IMG/VR virus record: IMGVR_UViG_3300044950_000794
Span: 1-55,871 of that record
Source of the DNA: a virus
Length of the DNA stretch: 55,871 nt
Strand: one strand, 5' to 3'
Shown here: positions 34,033 through 41,610 of the stretch, in pieces
Layout of the letters: each line of letters starts with the position of its first letter
Position numbering within the stretch: position 1 is the first letter of the stretch
Made by a program: the position numbers and the translations under genes
Notes under the pieces: model-generated
Databases searched by the model: none
What the model saw: the letters and a program-made list of their open reading frames with translations, nothing else
Told to the model about the DNA's origin: nothing

Positions 34033-34358
34033 GCTTCGCGCCCCTTACGCATGGCCCGCTCACGTGCCCTTCGCACTTGCCGGGTGTTGACTGCCTCGTT
34101 GGCCTTGGCGTGCTCAGCGGCCCGCTCCTGCGTTGTCGGGGCTATGCCGCGTGGCACAGTAACCGGCTGCCCGGTTTTGGCGTCATATCGACCTGAGTAG
34201 GTGCCATACATCATGTCCAGAAGTTCAAGGCCTTCGTCGCGGATAGGTGGGAAGCTGGTGATGTTCGTGGTCTTGATTTCAATACCCGTCTCACGCTCGA
34301 CCGTTGCGAGTGCCGCGAATAGGGCGGGGTTGCCCCCTGTCACCAGTAGTCTTGTCAC
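34029..34358 (-). CDS. hypothetical protein
   Basis: A protein of 109 residues from a GTG overlapping the upstream stop (GTGA). Reads VTRLLVTGGNPALFAALATV, acidic middle, and a C-terminal basic helix TRQVRRARERAMRKGREA. Unrecognised. Confidence 0.74.
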   Translation of the reverse strand: MTRLLVTGGNPALFAALATVERETGIEIKTTNITSFPPIRDEGLELLDMMYGTYSGRYDAKTGQPVTVPRGIAPTTQERAAEHAKANEAVNTRQVRRARERAMRKGREA

Positions 34359-34576
34359 ACCAGCCCCCGCTCTTCTAGGAACCACTGCTCAGCCGTGATG
34401 ATACAGACAACGCCCCTCACCAAAGGCTGGCCATGGGCTTCGCCAACTTCGCACTGCGACAAGGGCAACCAGATATCCTTTCCGCCCTCCTCTTCCTTCA
34501 CGCACACTGCCTTGGCTGTCTGCGTCTGATATAGCACTTCCACGTCCGCGATGTTGGACCGCCCCGCCCCGCTCAT
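34355..34576 (-). CDS. hypothetical protein
   Basis: A protein of 73 residues (MSGAGRSNIADVEVLYQTQT). The pattern TAKAVCVKEEEGGKDIWLPLSQ is a small strand-rich fold seen widely in phage accessory proteins. ATGA-coupled. Confidence 0.78.
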   Translation of the reverse strand: MSGAGRSNIADVEVLYQTQTAKAVCVKEEEGGKDIWLPLSQCEVGEAHGQPLVRGVVCIITAEQWFLEERGLV

Positions 34577-34836
34577 AGCGTGCCCTCGCCTTTGAGGAAT
34601 TGGCGCTGGCAGAATGCAGCCATGTCGCCCCCCCTATCAAGGTCAAGAACGCTTACTTGGATGCCGTCTTTCAGGGCCTTGGCCGCAGTTGAACCATCGG
34701 TCAACGCGGTCAGGAACTGCAACGCATAGCGCGGGGCCGGGAACAGTTCGCGCAGTCGGCGTGATGCACTCGCCGGGGTGGCCCACACCTCAGGCGCTTC
34801 GCCCTCAATGGCGATGGGGTAAATGGTTGTGGTCAT
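34573..34836 (-). CDS. hypothetical protein
   Basis: A protein of 87 residues (MTTTIYPIAIEGEAPEVWAT). Unrecognised; ATGA-coupled on both sides. Confidence 0.74.
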   Translation of the reverse strand: MTTTIYPIAIEGEAPEVWATPASASRRLRELFPAPRYALQFLTALTDGSTAAKALKDGIQVSVLDLDRGGDMAAFCQRQFLKGEGTL

Positions 34837-35087
34837 GCCGCGTCCTCCTCTTGTTGGTCAGGGATGATGGTGTGCTCTGCCACCGGCTGCATCAGTCCAG
34901 AACTCACAGGGTGGGCACTGTACAGGATGGGGGTGGCCGTGTTCTTGAACTCTAGGTTGGCTTCAAGGATGGCATCCTCAAGGGTCTTCCCGGCCAAGAT
35001 ATGCCCGATGATCCGGGCGGCTTGTCTAGGCGGTGCTGCCTTGTCGAAGGTAACGCTGACCAGAAGGGTGTGGTGGGTCTTACTCAT
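34833..35087 (-). CDS. hypothetical protein
   Basis: A protein of 84 residues starting MSKTHHTLLVSVTFDKAAPP; this ATG overlaps the stop of the 159-residue gene (ATGAGTAA). The longer frame is a read-through of that gene. A strand followed by AARIIGHILAGKTLEDAILE suggests a ferredoxin-like small fold. Unrecognised. Confidence 0.74.
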   Translation of the reverse strand: MSKTHHTLLVSVTFDKAAPPRQAARIIGHILAGKTLEDAILEANLEFKNTATPILYSAHPVSSGLMQPVAEHTIIPDQQEEDAA

Positions 35088-35559
35088 AGGGGCTGCCCTC
35101 GTAAATGTCCTCGCCCGGCGCGGTAGCGTCAAGGCCCTCAATGATGCCTTGCCACCCTTCATAGGCTGAAAGGATCAGCGCTGACAGGTTGTCATCGACA
35201 ATGCACCACGGGCCGTTGCGTCCGTCCTGCGTCGGCAGTTCGCCTTGGCCATGTGCCTCAATGACCATAAACGCACCGGGGAAGTCCGTGTTCGCCCGTG
35301 GGTCGCGCTTTCCGATAATGAAGCCAAACTTCTTCAAGCGCATGGCCTTGGCGTGGATGGCGTCGGCGTAGTCTTGTGCCCGGCAATCCGCATGCCCCCA
35401 GACGGCGTCTCGGTTGTACCCGTGGTCATTGGCGGGAAGAACCGTGTCGCTGCTGATATAGGCCTTGTCGCCCAAGCGCAGCACGGTAACACCGTGATCT
35501 GTCTTCTGTCGAACCCCGTAGGTGTCCAGAAGCCACTGGTTTTCTTTGATGGTTTTCAT
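35080..35559 (-). CDS. hypothetical protein
   Basis: A protein of 159 residues (MKTIKENQWLLDTYGVRQKT) with GAGAGA upstream. Contains a His/Cys-bearing segment (AVWGHADCRAQDY) and FGFIIGKRDPRANTDFPG. First gene after P8. Unrecognised. Confidence 0.78.
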   Translation of the reverse strand: MKTIKENQWLLDTYGVRQKTDHGVTVLRLGDKAYISSDTVLPANDHGYNRDAVWGHADCRAQDYADAIHAKAMRLKKFGFIIGKRDPRANTDFPGAFMVIEAHGQGELPTQDGRNGPWCIVDDNLSALILSAYEGWQGIIEGLDATAPGEDIYEGSPYE

Positions 35560-35587
35560 GCGGTCTCTCCCAGTTTGCTGCCTGCCC

Positions 35588-35616
35588 GTGGTAAACCATT
35601 CGGGTTACAACGTCAA
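35588..35616 (-). promoter_or_regulatory. operator-promoter P8
   Basis: -35 TTGACG, 17-bp spacer, -10 TACCAC; operator GTAACCCGAATGGTTTAC at 35591-35608. Heads a six-gene operon ending in the HNH nuclease. Confidence 0.84.
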
Positions 35617-35632
35617 TGCCCTTCGTGGGGGG

Positions 35633-35851
35633 TTATCTGCTCTCGAAGGTAAACATGCGCACGCTGATAAACGCGGGCGGGACAGGGTCACACCATCCGG
35701 TTCCCTGACACACGGCCATAGGCCCCCACATTGCAGTGATGTACGCCTTACCCCCTGCGTTCAATGCGGGCATGGCCTGCCCAAAGGCAAGGGCCACGAA
35801 TAGGCCAAAGGCAAGGTAGGCGGCGGTCAGCGCACTAAGCAGGCTTTTCAT
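35633..35851 (-). CDS. small protein with N-terminal signal/membrane segment
   Basis: A protein of 72 residues (MKSLLSALTAAYLAFGLFVA) with a Lys start and hydrophobic segment ending AFGQA, resembling a signal peptide or single transmembrane helix. The remaining ~45 residues hold a cysteine pair (VCQGTGWCDP). Probably exported or inner-membrane anchored. A host-surface or superinfection role is possible; unrecognised. Confidence 0.75.
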   Translation of the reverse strand: MKSLLSALTAAYLAFGLFVALAFGQAMPALNAGGKAYITAMWGPMAVCQGTGWCDPVPPAFISVRMFTFESR

Positions 35852-35879
35852 AATAGGTCTTCCTTCCTGTATGCTCGGC

Positions 35880-36152
35880 TCAGGCCGATGCGTTCTCGCA
35901 CTGGTCAAGGGCTTCTTGCAGTGTGTCGTCAAGTTCCGTGAGTGCGTTGGCCGCCTCCTCAAGCCCCGTGGCCGCTGCGTCGGCAATCTCGCCTTTCTCG
36001 CTGCCCTGTAGCCCCTCGGGCATGTTATCGTAATACTCACGTTCCTCCTCTGAAGCGCCGGTAATGATGGCGGCGGCAACCGCAAGCAAGTCTTTGGCTT
36101 CTTCGATCTTGGCCACGGCGCTCGCTATGGCCTGACGGCGGGTCTTGTTCAT
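35880..36152 (-). CDS. hypothetical helical protein
   Basis: A protein of 90 residues (MNKTRRQAIASAVAKIEEAK). Starts two bases after the upstream stop, GGAG inside that gene's end. The pattern ASAVAKIEEAKDLL...EREYYDNMPEGLQGSEKG, written here with a gap, is common among short phage helical proteins. Acidic C-terminus. Confidence 0.82.
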   Translation of the reverse strand: MNKTRRQAIASAVAKIEEAKDLLAVAAAIITGASEEEREYYDNMPEGLQGSEKGEIADAAATGLEEAANALTELDDTLQEALDQCENASA

Positions 36153-36154
36153 TC

Positions 36155-36325
36155 TCAGAACTCCTCGTTGTATTGGCGTGCTACACGGGCAGAGCACTCT
36201 TTGATCAGTTCGTCCTTCCGTGCTTCCAGCTTGGCCATGGCTGCGTTGATGGCCCGCACCTCGCTGGTGATCTGGTCATCAAGCATGTGGGCCGGGTTGG
36301 TGGTGCATACGGTTGCGCTGGTCAT
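36155..36325 (-). CDS. small hypothetical helical protein
   Basis: A 56-residue frame (MTSATVCTTNPAHMLDDQIT) with AAAAGGAG ribosome site. Central helix REVRAINAAMAKLEARKDEL-like, ending RQYNEEF. Its stop is two bases before the next start, so it is part of the P9 operon. Unrecognised but well supported. Confidence 0.75.
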   Translation of the reverse strand: MTSATVCTTNPAHMLDDQITSEVRAINAAMAKLEARKDELIKECSARVARQYNEEF

Positions 36326-36350
36326 GGTGGGTCTCCTTTTCGGGGTGGGG

Positions 36351-36608
36351 TTACATGCGGCCAGTGTGCAGGCTCACGGCCAACTCAAGCATGGTGTCTT
36401 CCAGCCATGCAACAGCTTTGGCGTTGTCTTCAGCCCGCTTTGCTTTAGCTTCAGGTGCGTCATAGGCGGCTTTGGCGGCCTTGGTTCCAGCGGCAAAGCC
36501 TGCTTCCCAGTACCCGCGCGCCGTGCCCGTGTAAGCAAAGCGCCCGCTGATGCCATTGCCTGCCATGGCGTGGGCGTAGCCTGCGTCATATGCTTCTTGG
36601 GTGCTCAT
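36351..36608 (-). CDS. hypothetical protein
   Basis: A protein of 85 residues (MSTQEAYDAGYAHAMAGNGI). AAGGAG upstream. The pattern QEAYDAGYAHA...YWEAGFAAG is known in many small phage proteins of unknown role. First gene after P9. Confidence 0.8.
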   Translation of the reverse strand: MSTQEAYDAGYAHAMAGNGISGRFAYTGTARGYWEAGFAAGTKAAKAAYDAPEAKAKRAEDNAKAVAWLEDTMLELAVSLHTGRM

Positions 36609-36652
36609 GGCTGGTCTCCTTGTTGCCGGGCGCGTCATGCGCCGTTGTTATC

Positions 36653-36680
36653 AATGTAAACCATTCGGGTTACAATGCAA
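36653..36680 (-). promoter_or_regulatory. operator-promoter P9 (weak -35)
   Basis: -10 TACATT; operator GTAACCCGAATGGTTTAC at 36656-36673; the -35 is only TTGCAT at 16-bp spacing, so this is the weakest of the set. Heads a four-gene operon. Confidence 0.75.
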
Positions 36681-36703
36681 GGGGGGTCATGCCGATTTAT
36701 CGC

Positions 36704-36730
36704 AAAAAGTTTGGGGGGCCTCAGCCCCCC
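36704..36730 (-). terminator. intrinsic terminator T2
   Basis: 7-bp stem GGGGGGC/GCCCCCC with 4-base loop, followed on the minus strand by AAACTTTTT. It overlaps the last codons of the 77-residue gene and separates it from P9. Confidence 0.82.
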
Positions 36731-36954
36731 GCCATTTCCGCCCGCGAACCTGCGAGGCCCTTGTGGATCGCCTCAAGGATAAGGTTGGCGCACCCCGGCC
36801 CGCGCTTGCAGGCACAACCGGTCACGGAGCACAGAAGGTAGGTGCTGTCCTGCCCCTTGAAGGTCTCGGTCAGGTTGGTGGCAGGTATGGCCACGATACA
36901 CCGGTCAACCCGCGATGCGGGAGCGGCGGTAACGAACTCAGCGACGTGCATCAT
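36721..36954 (-). CDS. hypothetical Cys-containing protein
   Basis: A protein of 77 residues (MMHVAEFVTAAPASRVDRCI) with AAGGAGG upstream. Cysteines C19, C46, C51, C53 and C59-like (LLCSVTGCACKRGPGCAN) suggest a small metal knuckle; positions are approximate. A single-gene unit between two terminators. Unrecognised. Confidence 0.72.
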   Translation of the reverse strand: MMHVAEFVTAAPASRVDRCIVAIPATNLTETFKGQDSTYLLCSVTGCACKRGPGCANLILEAIHKGLAGSRAEMAGG

Positions 36955-37004
36955 GTTAGCCCTCCTTGTTGGCATCTGTGCTCAGTGCATGCAGACAGCG
37001 CACA

Positions 37005-37022
37005 AGGGGCGGCCCCTGTCAA
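37005..37022 (-). promoter_or_regulatory. TTGACA joined to GGGGC inverted repeat
   Basis: AGGGGC-G-GCCCCT overlapped by TTGACA on the minus strand, about 50 bp upstream of the 77-residue gene. No good -10 follows at normal spacing. Same layout as the site at 26530. The gap 36976-37128 holds nothing else I can support. Confidence 0.35.
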
Positions 37023-37121
37023 CAGAGGTGCGCGGGTGCCCGGCAATGAGGGCGCATTGAGCGGGATTCCTGTGGCCTGTACGCCACGCTTCCCGCACGC
37101 GCTGGTTGCTATGTACTAGGA

Positions 37122-37160
37122 AAAGCAAAACGCCGTCACCTCTTGGGGGGTGACGGCGTT
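37122..37160 (-). terminator. intrinsic terminator T3
   Basis: 12-bp perfect stem AACGCCGTCACC/GGTGACGGCGTT with 8-base loop, followed on the minus strand by TTGCTTTT. Strongest terminator in the window; it ends the P10 operon. Confidence 0.88.
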
Positions 37161-37218
37161 AGGGACGGTGTAGGGGTGGGGTGGGGTACTCCTGCCCCCT
37201 AACGCCCGTCAAACGGCG

Positions 37219-37548
37219 TCAACGCCGGGCGTGAGGGCTGGCCTCCTCGCCGGTGTCTGTGCCGTCATCGTCGCCGCCATCTTCAGGATCACCGGCGCGC
37301 ATAAGGAAAGGCTGAGCCAAGCGGTGCAGGCCGGTCTTCAAATACTGAACCTCGCGGGTCGGACGCAGAGCGTGGCCAGTCGGCATGGCAAAGTCAGCGC
37401 GGGCGGGCATCAGCCAATCCATGGCGAAGATCAAACCATCATAAGCGAAGGTCGCCAAGCGTTGCACGCTGTCGAAGAAAGTGTCAGCAATGGCGGCCAT
37501 GTGCATGATCAGCGTGTACAAGGCGTGGTGCAGTCGGTGCGGTTTCAT
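37219..37548 (-). CDS. hypothetical protein
   Basis: A protein of 109 residues (MKPHRLHHALYTLIMHMAAI) starting just after AGAGGA. N-terminal part hydrophobic/aromatic, C-terminus acidic with Asp/Gly run (EDGGDDDGTDTGEEAS). Possibly membrane associated. Unrecognised. Confidence 0.72.
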   Translation of the reverse strand: MKPHRLHHALYTLIMHMAAIADTFFDSVQRLATFAYDGLIFAMDWLMPARADFAMPTGHALRPTREVQYLKTGLHRLAQPFLMRAGDPEDGGDDDGTDTGEEASPHARR

Positions 37549-37640
37549 GTCTCGTCCTCTCGGTTGGTGCCCCTGTCTTCTCTGCCTTGCGCCGGGGCTT
37601 GGGGTGCGCTCGGTGTCTTGACTATGGCGCAACGTGCGCC

Positions 37641-38045
37641 CTAGGTCAACAGCAGTATCAGCGTAGTGGCCAGCGCCAAGGCCACCAGAACCACGGGGGT
37701 GGGGGACAGTTTCTTGCCGCCCGCCTGCACCGCGTTGTCACGGGGCGGTGCCTCCTGCCCCGGCTCTGCGGCTTGGCCCTGCAAGGGTGCCCGCACCGGG
37801 TGCGTTACGTCTGTGAGGTGTTCTCGCATCAGGTCAACCATGCGCTCTTGACCATCGCCTATCTTGACCAGCAATCCACGCAAGGTCTGAAGCCGCTGCT
37901 CGTAGGTGGCTACCAGTCTGAGCATGTCGGTGGTGTGGGCCTTGGTTGGCTTGGCTTCTCCGCGCGTCACGCGGCGGGCATGGGCCACGATAGCCAACGC
38001 CTCAGCCGGTTTCATGTGCGGGGTGGTCGGCGCGTCATTCATCAT
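37641..38045 (-). CDS. tail-anchored hypothetical protein
   Basis: A protein of 134 residues (MMNDAPTTPHMKPAEALAIV). The soluble helical part ends in a C-terminal hydrophobic helix of ~18 residues (PVVLVALALATTLILLLT), so it is predicted to be anchored in the membrane by its tail. A GTG one codon earlier is an alternative start. Palindrome copy 12 is encoded as THPVRAP. Could belong to lysis or superinfection functions, but no family match. Confidence 0.74.
   Translation of the reverse strand: MMNDAPTTPHMKPAEALAIVAHARRVTRGEAKPTKAHTTDMLRLVATYEQRLQTLRGLLVKIGDGQERMVDLMREHLTDVTHPVRAPLQGQAAEPGQEAPPRDNAVQAGGKKLSPTPVVLVALALATTLILLLT
37792..37804. repeat. dispersed palindrome, copy 12
   Basis: CGCACCGGGTGCG in the tail-anchored protein gene, read in a different frame (THPVR) from most coding copies. 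Confidence 0.87.
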
Positions 38046-38302
38046 CACATATCCTCAATGACCTGATAGCGGGCCGGGATAAACTCGCTGATCGGGCGGT
38101 TGAATGTCAATAGCCCATAGAAGGGGCCTATAGGTGTGTAGGTTGCGGTCAGAACCATGTCGTGCTCACGGTAGCTGATATCCGTCACGTGGTAAATCTG
38201 GCCGCTCTTCAGGTGCAGGAACTTGCGGTTGTGCAGCATACGTCTTGCCGTGGTCAGCCCTGCCATGAGTACGGCATCGGTCTTCCTGTCAGTGCTTGTC
38301 AT
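38045..38302 (-). CDS. hypothetical protein
   Basis: A protein of 85 residues (MTSTDRKTDAVLMAGLTTAR). Contains RKFLHLKSGQIYHVTDISYRE, close to a small phage beta-barrel pattern (SGxxYxV). Unrecognised function. Confidence 0.76.
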   Translation of the reverse strand: MTSTDRKTDAVLMAGLTTARRMLHNRKFLHLKSGQIYHVTDISYREHDMVLTATYTPIGPFYGLLTFNRPISEFIPARYQVIEDM

Positions 38303-38332
38303 TTTGCTCTCGCCATGTTGGTGGTTCGGTGG

Positions 38333-38581
38333 TCATAGCGCGTCACACGGCTTGGGTTGCTTGGGTGTCACAATGACACGGTACCTGCACCGCGTTCCGG
38401 GTCTGATCTTGTGCACCCCGCCATACCCCTTGCGGCTGCCAGTGTACACCGGCTCAGCGTACATGGTCTCGCCTCGGAAGGTGGTATAGGCCCCCACCAC
38501 AAAGCATCCACCTGATTGCTCTGCCAGTACCCATGCCCGCGAGTTCGCCTTTCGGCCCGTCAAGCTACAGGACTTCTTCAT
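38333..38581 (-). CDS. hypothetical basic protein
   Basis: A protein of 82 residues starting MKKSCSLTGRKANSRAWVLA, ATGA-coupled to the gene upstream. Basic throughout, with RYRVIVTPKQPKPCDAL at the end. Unrecognised. Confidence 0.73.
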   Translation of the reverse strand: MKKSCSLTGRKANSRAWVLAEQSGGCFVVGAYTTFRGETMYAEPVYTGSRKGYGGVHKIRPGTRCRYRVIVTPKQPKPCDAL

Positions 38582-39003
38582 TCTTTGTCTCCCCATACTT
38601 GCACGTCAGACACATGGATAGCATCAGGCCCGGCGATGTTGAGCAATGACCCCACCAGCATCTTGTACCGGCCCTCTTCGTCTGCGGCCAAGAAGGCGTA
38701 CCGGCGCTCGCGTGCCCATATGTGCTCTGGCATACAACAAGAGAAGTCAGGGCAACACTCGCCTGTCCTCAGGTCATCAACCGCACCGGGTGCGGTGCCA
38801 CCGGGTGACCACGGGTTGTGCCACGGCCTGCCCTCACACCACTCACGCAGTTGATGGGCTTGTGCCTCGGCGTAGCTTGTGTGCACGGGCGCTGCACTTG
38901 AGGCCATTACGCTCTTAGGCGTAGCCCCAAGCGCAGTGACGATAGCGTCTGCCACCAGTTCGGCTTGGGCCTTGCTCATGCGCACCCCGCCATGCTCTGT
39001 CAT
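38578..39003 (-). CDS. conserved phage protein with CCPDFSCC motif
   Basis: A protein of 141 residues from MTEHGGVRMSKAQAELVADA, ATGA-coupled. It has the CCPDFSCCMPE motif typical of a widespread small phage protein group, followed by ERRYAFLAADEEGRYKML. Palindrome copy 13 precedes the motif and reads GTAPGAVD. Probable metal-binding; function unknown. Confidence 0.8.
   Translation of the reverse strand: MTEHGGVRMSKAQAELVADAIVTALGATPKSVMASSAAPVHTSYAEAQAHQLREWCEGRPWHNPWSPGGTAPGAVDDLRTGECCPDFSCCMPEHIWARERRYAFLAADEEGRYKMLVGSLLNIAGPDAIHVSDVQVWGDKE
38782..38794. repeat. dispersed palindrome, copy 13
   Basis: CGCACCGGGTGCG in the CCPDFSCC protein gene; flanks give CCGCACCGGGTGCGG. Confidence 0.87.
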
Positions 39004-39278
39004 GGTGCCACCTCGCCGCCGTCGAACAGGTGCCACACGGAGAGGCCGTGTGTCTGGTACGTGCTGATATAGGTCATGTCACTGAGTTCAGGGGTAAGCC
39101 ACCCCGTGCCTACCACGGATACCCGGCGCATGACCTTAGAGGCCTCAGGGTTAACCAGTGCCCACATGAACAGATCGCCTGCCTGCGCGCCAAGGCTGAG
39201 GAGTTTCGCCCCGGTGGGCATCTTGATGTTCTGCCCCTCCTCAATCCTCACGGGGTACTTGAATACAGTAAGTGTCAT
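39000..39278 (-). CDS. conserved small phage protein
   Basis: A protein of 92 residues (MTLTVFKYPVRIEEGQNIKM). The pattern VKMPTGAKLLSLGAQAGDLF-like followed by LWALVNP and a HGLSVWHLFD end is common to a phage family of unknown function. AGGAG lies upstream. First gene after P10. Confidence 0.82.
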   Translation of the reverse strand: MTLTVFKYPVRIEEGQNIKMPTGAKLLSLGAQAGDLFMWALVNPEASKVMRRVSVVGTGWLTPELSDMTYISTYQTHGLSVWHLFDGGEVAP

Positions 39279-39310
39279 GGCTTGCTCCTTGTGGCCGTTG
39301 CTGCTACTTG

Positions 39311-39339
39311 CTTGTAACCCTAATGGGCTACAGTGTCAA
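39311..39339 (-). promoter_or_regulatory. operator-promoter P10
   Basis: -35 TTGACA, 17-bp spacer, -10 TACAAG; operator GTAGCCCATTAGGGTTAC at 39314-39331. The upstream gene's last codons and TAG stop overlap the -35 and operator. Confidence 0.83.
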
Positions 39340-39531
39340 GCCCGGCTCGCCTGCGAAGAACTGCTCCAACGCCTTGGCCATGACCTCACACATAGCCTTC
39401 TGTAACTCAGGGTCGCGCAGCGTATCGGTGTTGCACATGATTGCGATCTGACCAGCGAACCTGCCATCATCCTCGTGGAAATGGACTGAACCGCCGACAA
39501 CGCTTGAGTATGCGCCAACTTTGACTTTCAT
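39328..39531 (-). CDS. hypothetical protein
   Basis: A protein of 67 residues (MKVKVGAYSSVVGGSVHFHE) with AAAGGA upstream. Unrecognised; its 3' end is also P10. Confidence 0.72.
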   Translation of the reverse strand: MKVKVGAYSSVVGGSVHFHEDDGRFAGQIAIMCNTDTLRDPELQKAMCEVMAKALEQFFAGEPGLTL

Positions 39532-39561
39532 CAGGTCAGTCCTTTATCCAGCGTTCTGGGG

Positions 39562-39918
39562 TCATGTCTGCGGCTCCTTGATCAGGGTGAGGATGGCGTT
39601 GTGGTTCGCCCACCCTGCATGTCGCCGCCCGTCTGCATAATCTCCGCTCACGAAATCTGTATTCGGGGTGCAAATGCGAGCCGCCTCACGCAGCGCATCC
39701 GCCCGCACCTCTGCCAGCATCGCGGCAAGCGCGGCGGGGTCTAGGGCTGCGCATAGGGCGTCTGACTGCTTTTTAAGTTCCGCGTAGTCAAGCGCATGAA
39801 CCCATTTCTGCCCGTCAACATTCGGGCCACCGTTGGTTGTGCACACTCGCGGGCATTTTGGCCTCTGCATTGCCTCGATCAGCGGCGCGACAAGGCGGGA
39901 TAGGTCAATGGGGGTCAT
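39562..39918 (-). CDS. hypothetical protein
   Basis: A protein of 118 residues (MTPIDLSRLVAPLIEAMQRP). Helical and Ala-rich with AALDPAALAAMLAEVRADAL followed by a His/Asp segment, the kind of C-terminal region found in several phage proteins of unknown role. ATGA-coupled to the 440-residue gene. Confidence 0.76.
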   Translation of the reverse strand: MTPIDLSRLVAPLIEAMQRPKCPRVCTTNGGPNVDGQKWVHALDYAELKKQSDALCAALDPAALAAMLAEVRADALREAARICTPNTDFVSGDYADGRRHAGWANHNAILTLIKEPQT

Positions 39919-41237
39919 GCTGCACCGCCTTTCATGATTATGTGCTCTGCTTGTGCTGGGGTGGGGATGGCAGTGTCCTTAAACAGTTGTGGGTGCTTGA
40001 GTGATCGCAACCCAAGCATTTTTAGTTCTGAATACAGACGCATCCACTCGTCGCCACATGCTGCGGACCGGAGACCCGCTCTTGTAGCGTGGTAAAGAGC
40101 CTCGCCGGGGTTAACAGAGTGGGGCGGTGCGTATACCGGGCATCCACGGGCTTTGTCATAAGCCGCGTCATGGGCTGCAATCAGCGAGGCAGCGTCCATC
40201 ACACGCAGTTCTGGCGGGATATCAGACCGGCTCACACCTATGTGCGGCGTGCCGTGGTGCTCGCATCCCTCGTCTTCACATAGCCCCCCGTGGGCCTTGC
40301 CAGATGCAGGGAGCGTGTCTCCATAGAAGGGTGCCCAGCCTACTACCTCCCCTTCGCCTTGCGTGAAGCAGTCCTGTTCCCAGTTCCATCCCGCGAAGTC
40401 CCACCGGTCTTCATCCGTGTCCTGTAGGTTGTTGAAGCCTATCGTCCACGCAAGCCCGGCGTCCTCAATCGCGTTTGCTCCGTCCTCCCGGTAGTCAACG
40501 AGCAATCTCAGCAGGGTTCCGTCCTTTGGCGCGGTGCCCATAGCGTTGACCTTAGGCCACCACGCGGGTGTTGGGTCACCTTCTGGCGCACCGGGTGCGG
40601 CTTGTTGGGGCGGGTCCATGGGAACCAGCCCGTTACCGTAGGCCGCGTTGATGGCGTCCTCAAGCTGAGGGTACAGGCCAAGCCGCACCATCATGCCCCG
40701 CACCGTTGAGTGTCGGCCCACACGGGTATCGTCAGTCTCTATGACGTGGTTTAGGATATACTCCTGCCCGGCTGCCTTCAGGACGTCCTCAACCGATAGC
40801 ATGTCCACGACCTCCTTACTGCCTTCCTTAACCGCCATGATCACCGTGGCATACTCGTCAAGTGCCATGCTGTCATTAGGGTGGGTCAGGTGCCGTTGCA
40901 GTATGGGCAAGGCCCACTCGGCTTGTACGAGTAAATCGTCGCGGTGCGTACGCAGGTTGCGCACTATCATGTGATGCTCGTTGCGCGCCCGACGATCTGT
41001 CTCGGCGTTGATGCGATTACCGTCCAGTAGCGCCTTCTCACGCAACTCTGCGGCCACAAGACGCTTGCGCAACTCGACCACCTCTAGCCGCAGAGCATCC
41101 CGCTCAATGACGACCGCGTGCGTCTCCTTCCACGGTACCCACGCCCCGTCGGCCCGGCGCAACATGAGTGCGGCGTAACCATCTGTGCCACGTTCCAGCT
41201 TGAAGCGGGGCAGTGTCGTTGCGGTATTCTCGGTCAT
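39915..41237 (-). CDS. large multi-part hypothetical protein
   Basis: A protein of 440 residues. Order: a short start domain, a Glu/Arg-rich coiled coil (about 40-100), a helical middle, a linker containing AAPGAPEGDP (palindrome copy 14), then a WP-rich segment (PAWWPKVNAMGTAPKDGTLL, DRWDFAGWNW, VVGWAPFYGDTLP) typical of a small DUF551-like domain. A Cys/His part CEDEGCEHHGTPH and a C-terminal helical part follow. It looks like a composite of several small phage domains. Function unknown. Confidence 0.75.
   Translation of the reverse strand: MTENTATTLPRFKLERGTDGYAALMLRRADGAWVPWKETHAVVIERDALRLEVVELRKRLVAAELREKALLDGNRINAETDRRARNEHHMIVRNLRTHRDDLLVQAEWALPILQRHLTHPNDSMALDEYATVIMAVKEGSKEVVDMLSVEDVLKAAGQEYILNHVIETDDTRVGRHSTVRGMMVRLGLYPQLEDAINAAYGNGLVPMDPPQQAAPGAPEGDPTPAWWPKVNAMGTAPKDGTLLRLLVDYREDGANAIEDAGLAWTIGFNNLQDTDEDRWDFAGWNWEQDCFTQGEGEVVGWAPFYGDTLPASGKAHGGLCEDEGCEHHGTPHIGVSRSDIPPELRVMDAASLIAAHDAAYDKARGCPVYAPPHSVNPGEALYHATRAGLRSAACGDEWMRLYSELKMLGLRSLKHPQLFKDTAIPTPAQAEHIIMKGGAA
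40587..40599. repeat. dispersed palindrome, copy 14
   Basis: CGCACCGGGTGCG in a domain linker of the 440-residue protein gene. Confidence 0.87.
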
Positions 41238-41241
41238 GGCC

Positions 41242-41574
41242 TTACTCCCCTATGCTTGTGCATGACATGCGGGGCGGGTAGGCCGGGGTGGACTTGTCCT
41301 CTGCCCCCGCGTCCGATGCGAAGAACGCACTGATGCGGTCCTCAACGGCGCTCAGGTCCATGGCGTAGAGGTATGGGTGCTTGGCCATGCGCTCTTGCAG
41401 TTCCGCCCGCATACGTGCGCCCTCGCCCGTGCCCTTGGGTACGTCGTGGAATGGTGCGCAGCCAATGTTCAAGCCGATGCGGGTAATGCGTCCGGTGACA
41501 GTGCTTGGGTACTGCATGTGCTGCCCGCCCGGCGCACCCGGTGCGGTTTTGCCTTTGATGGTCTTGGTGGTCAT
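41242..41574 (-). CDS. hypothetical protein
   Basis: A protein of 110 residues (MTTKTIKGKTAPGAPGGQHM). AAAGGA upstream. After the palindrome-encoded TAPGAPGG come a YPSTVTGRITRIGLNIGC strand region and a helix ARMRAELQERMAKHPYLY. Unrecognised. Confidence 0.75.
   Translation of the reverse strand: MTTKTIKGKTAPGAPGGQHMQYPSTVTGRITRIGLNIGCAPFHDVPKGTGEGARMRAELQERMAKHPYLYAMDLSAVEDRISAFFASDAGAEDKSTPAYPPRMSCTSIGE
41533..41545. repeat. dispersed palindrome, copy 15
   Basis: CGCACCCGGTGCG near the 5' end of the 110-residue gene. Confidence 0.87.
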
Positions 41575-41610
41575 AGCGTGTGTCCTTTGTCTGTGGTCAC
41601 GTGGTTTGGT

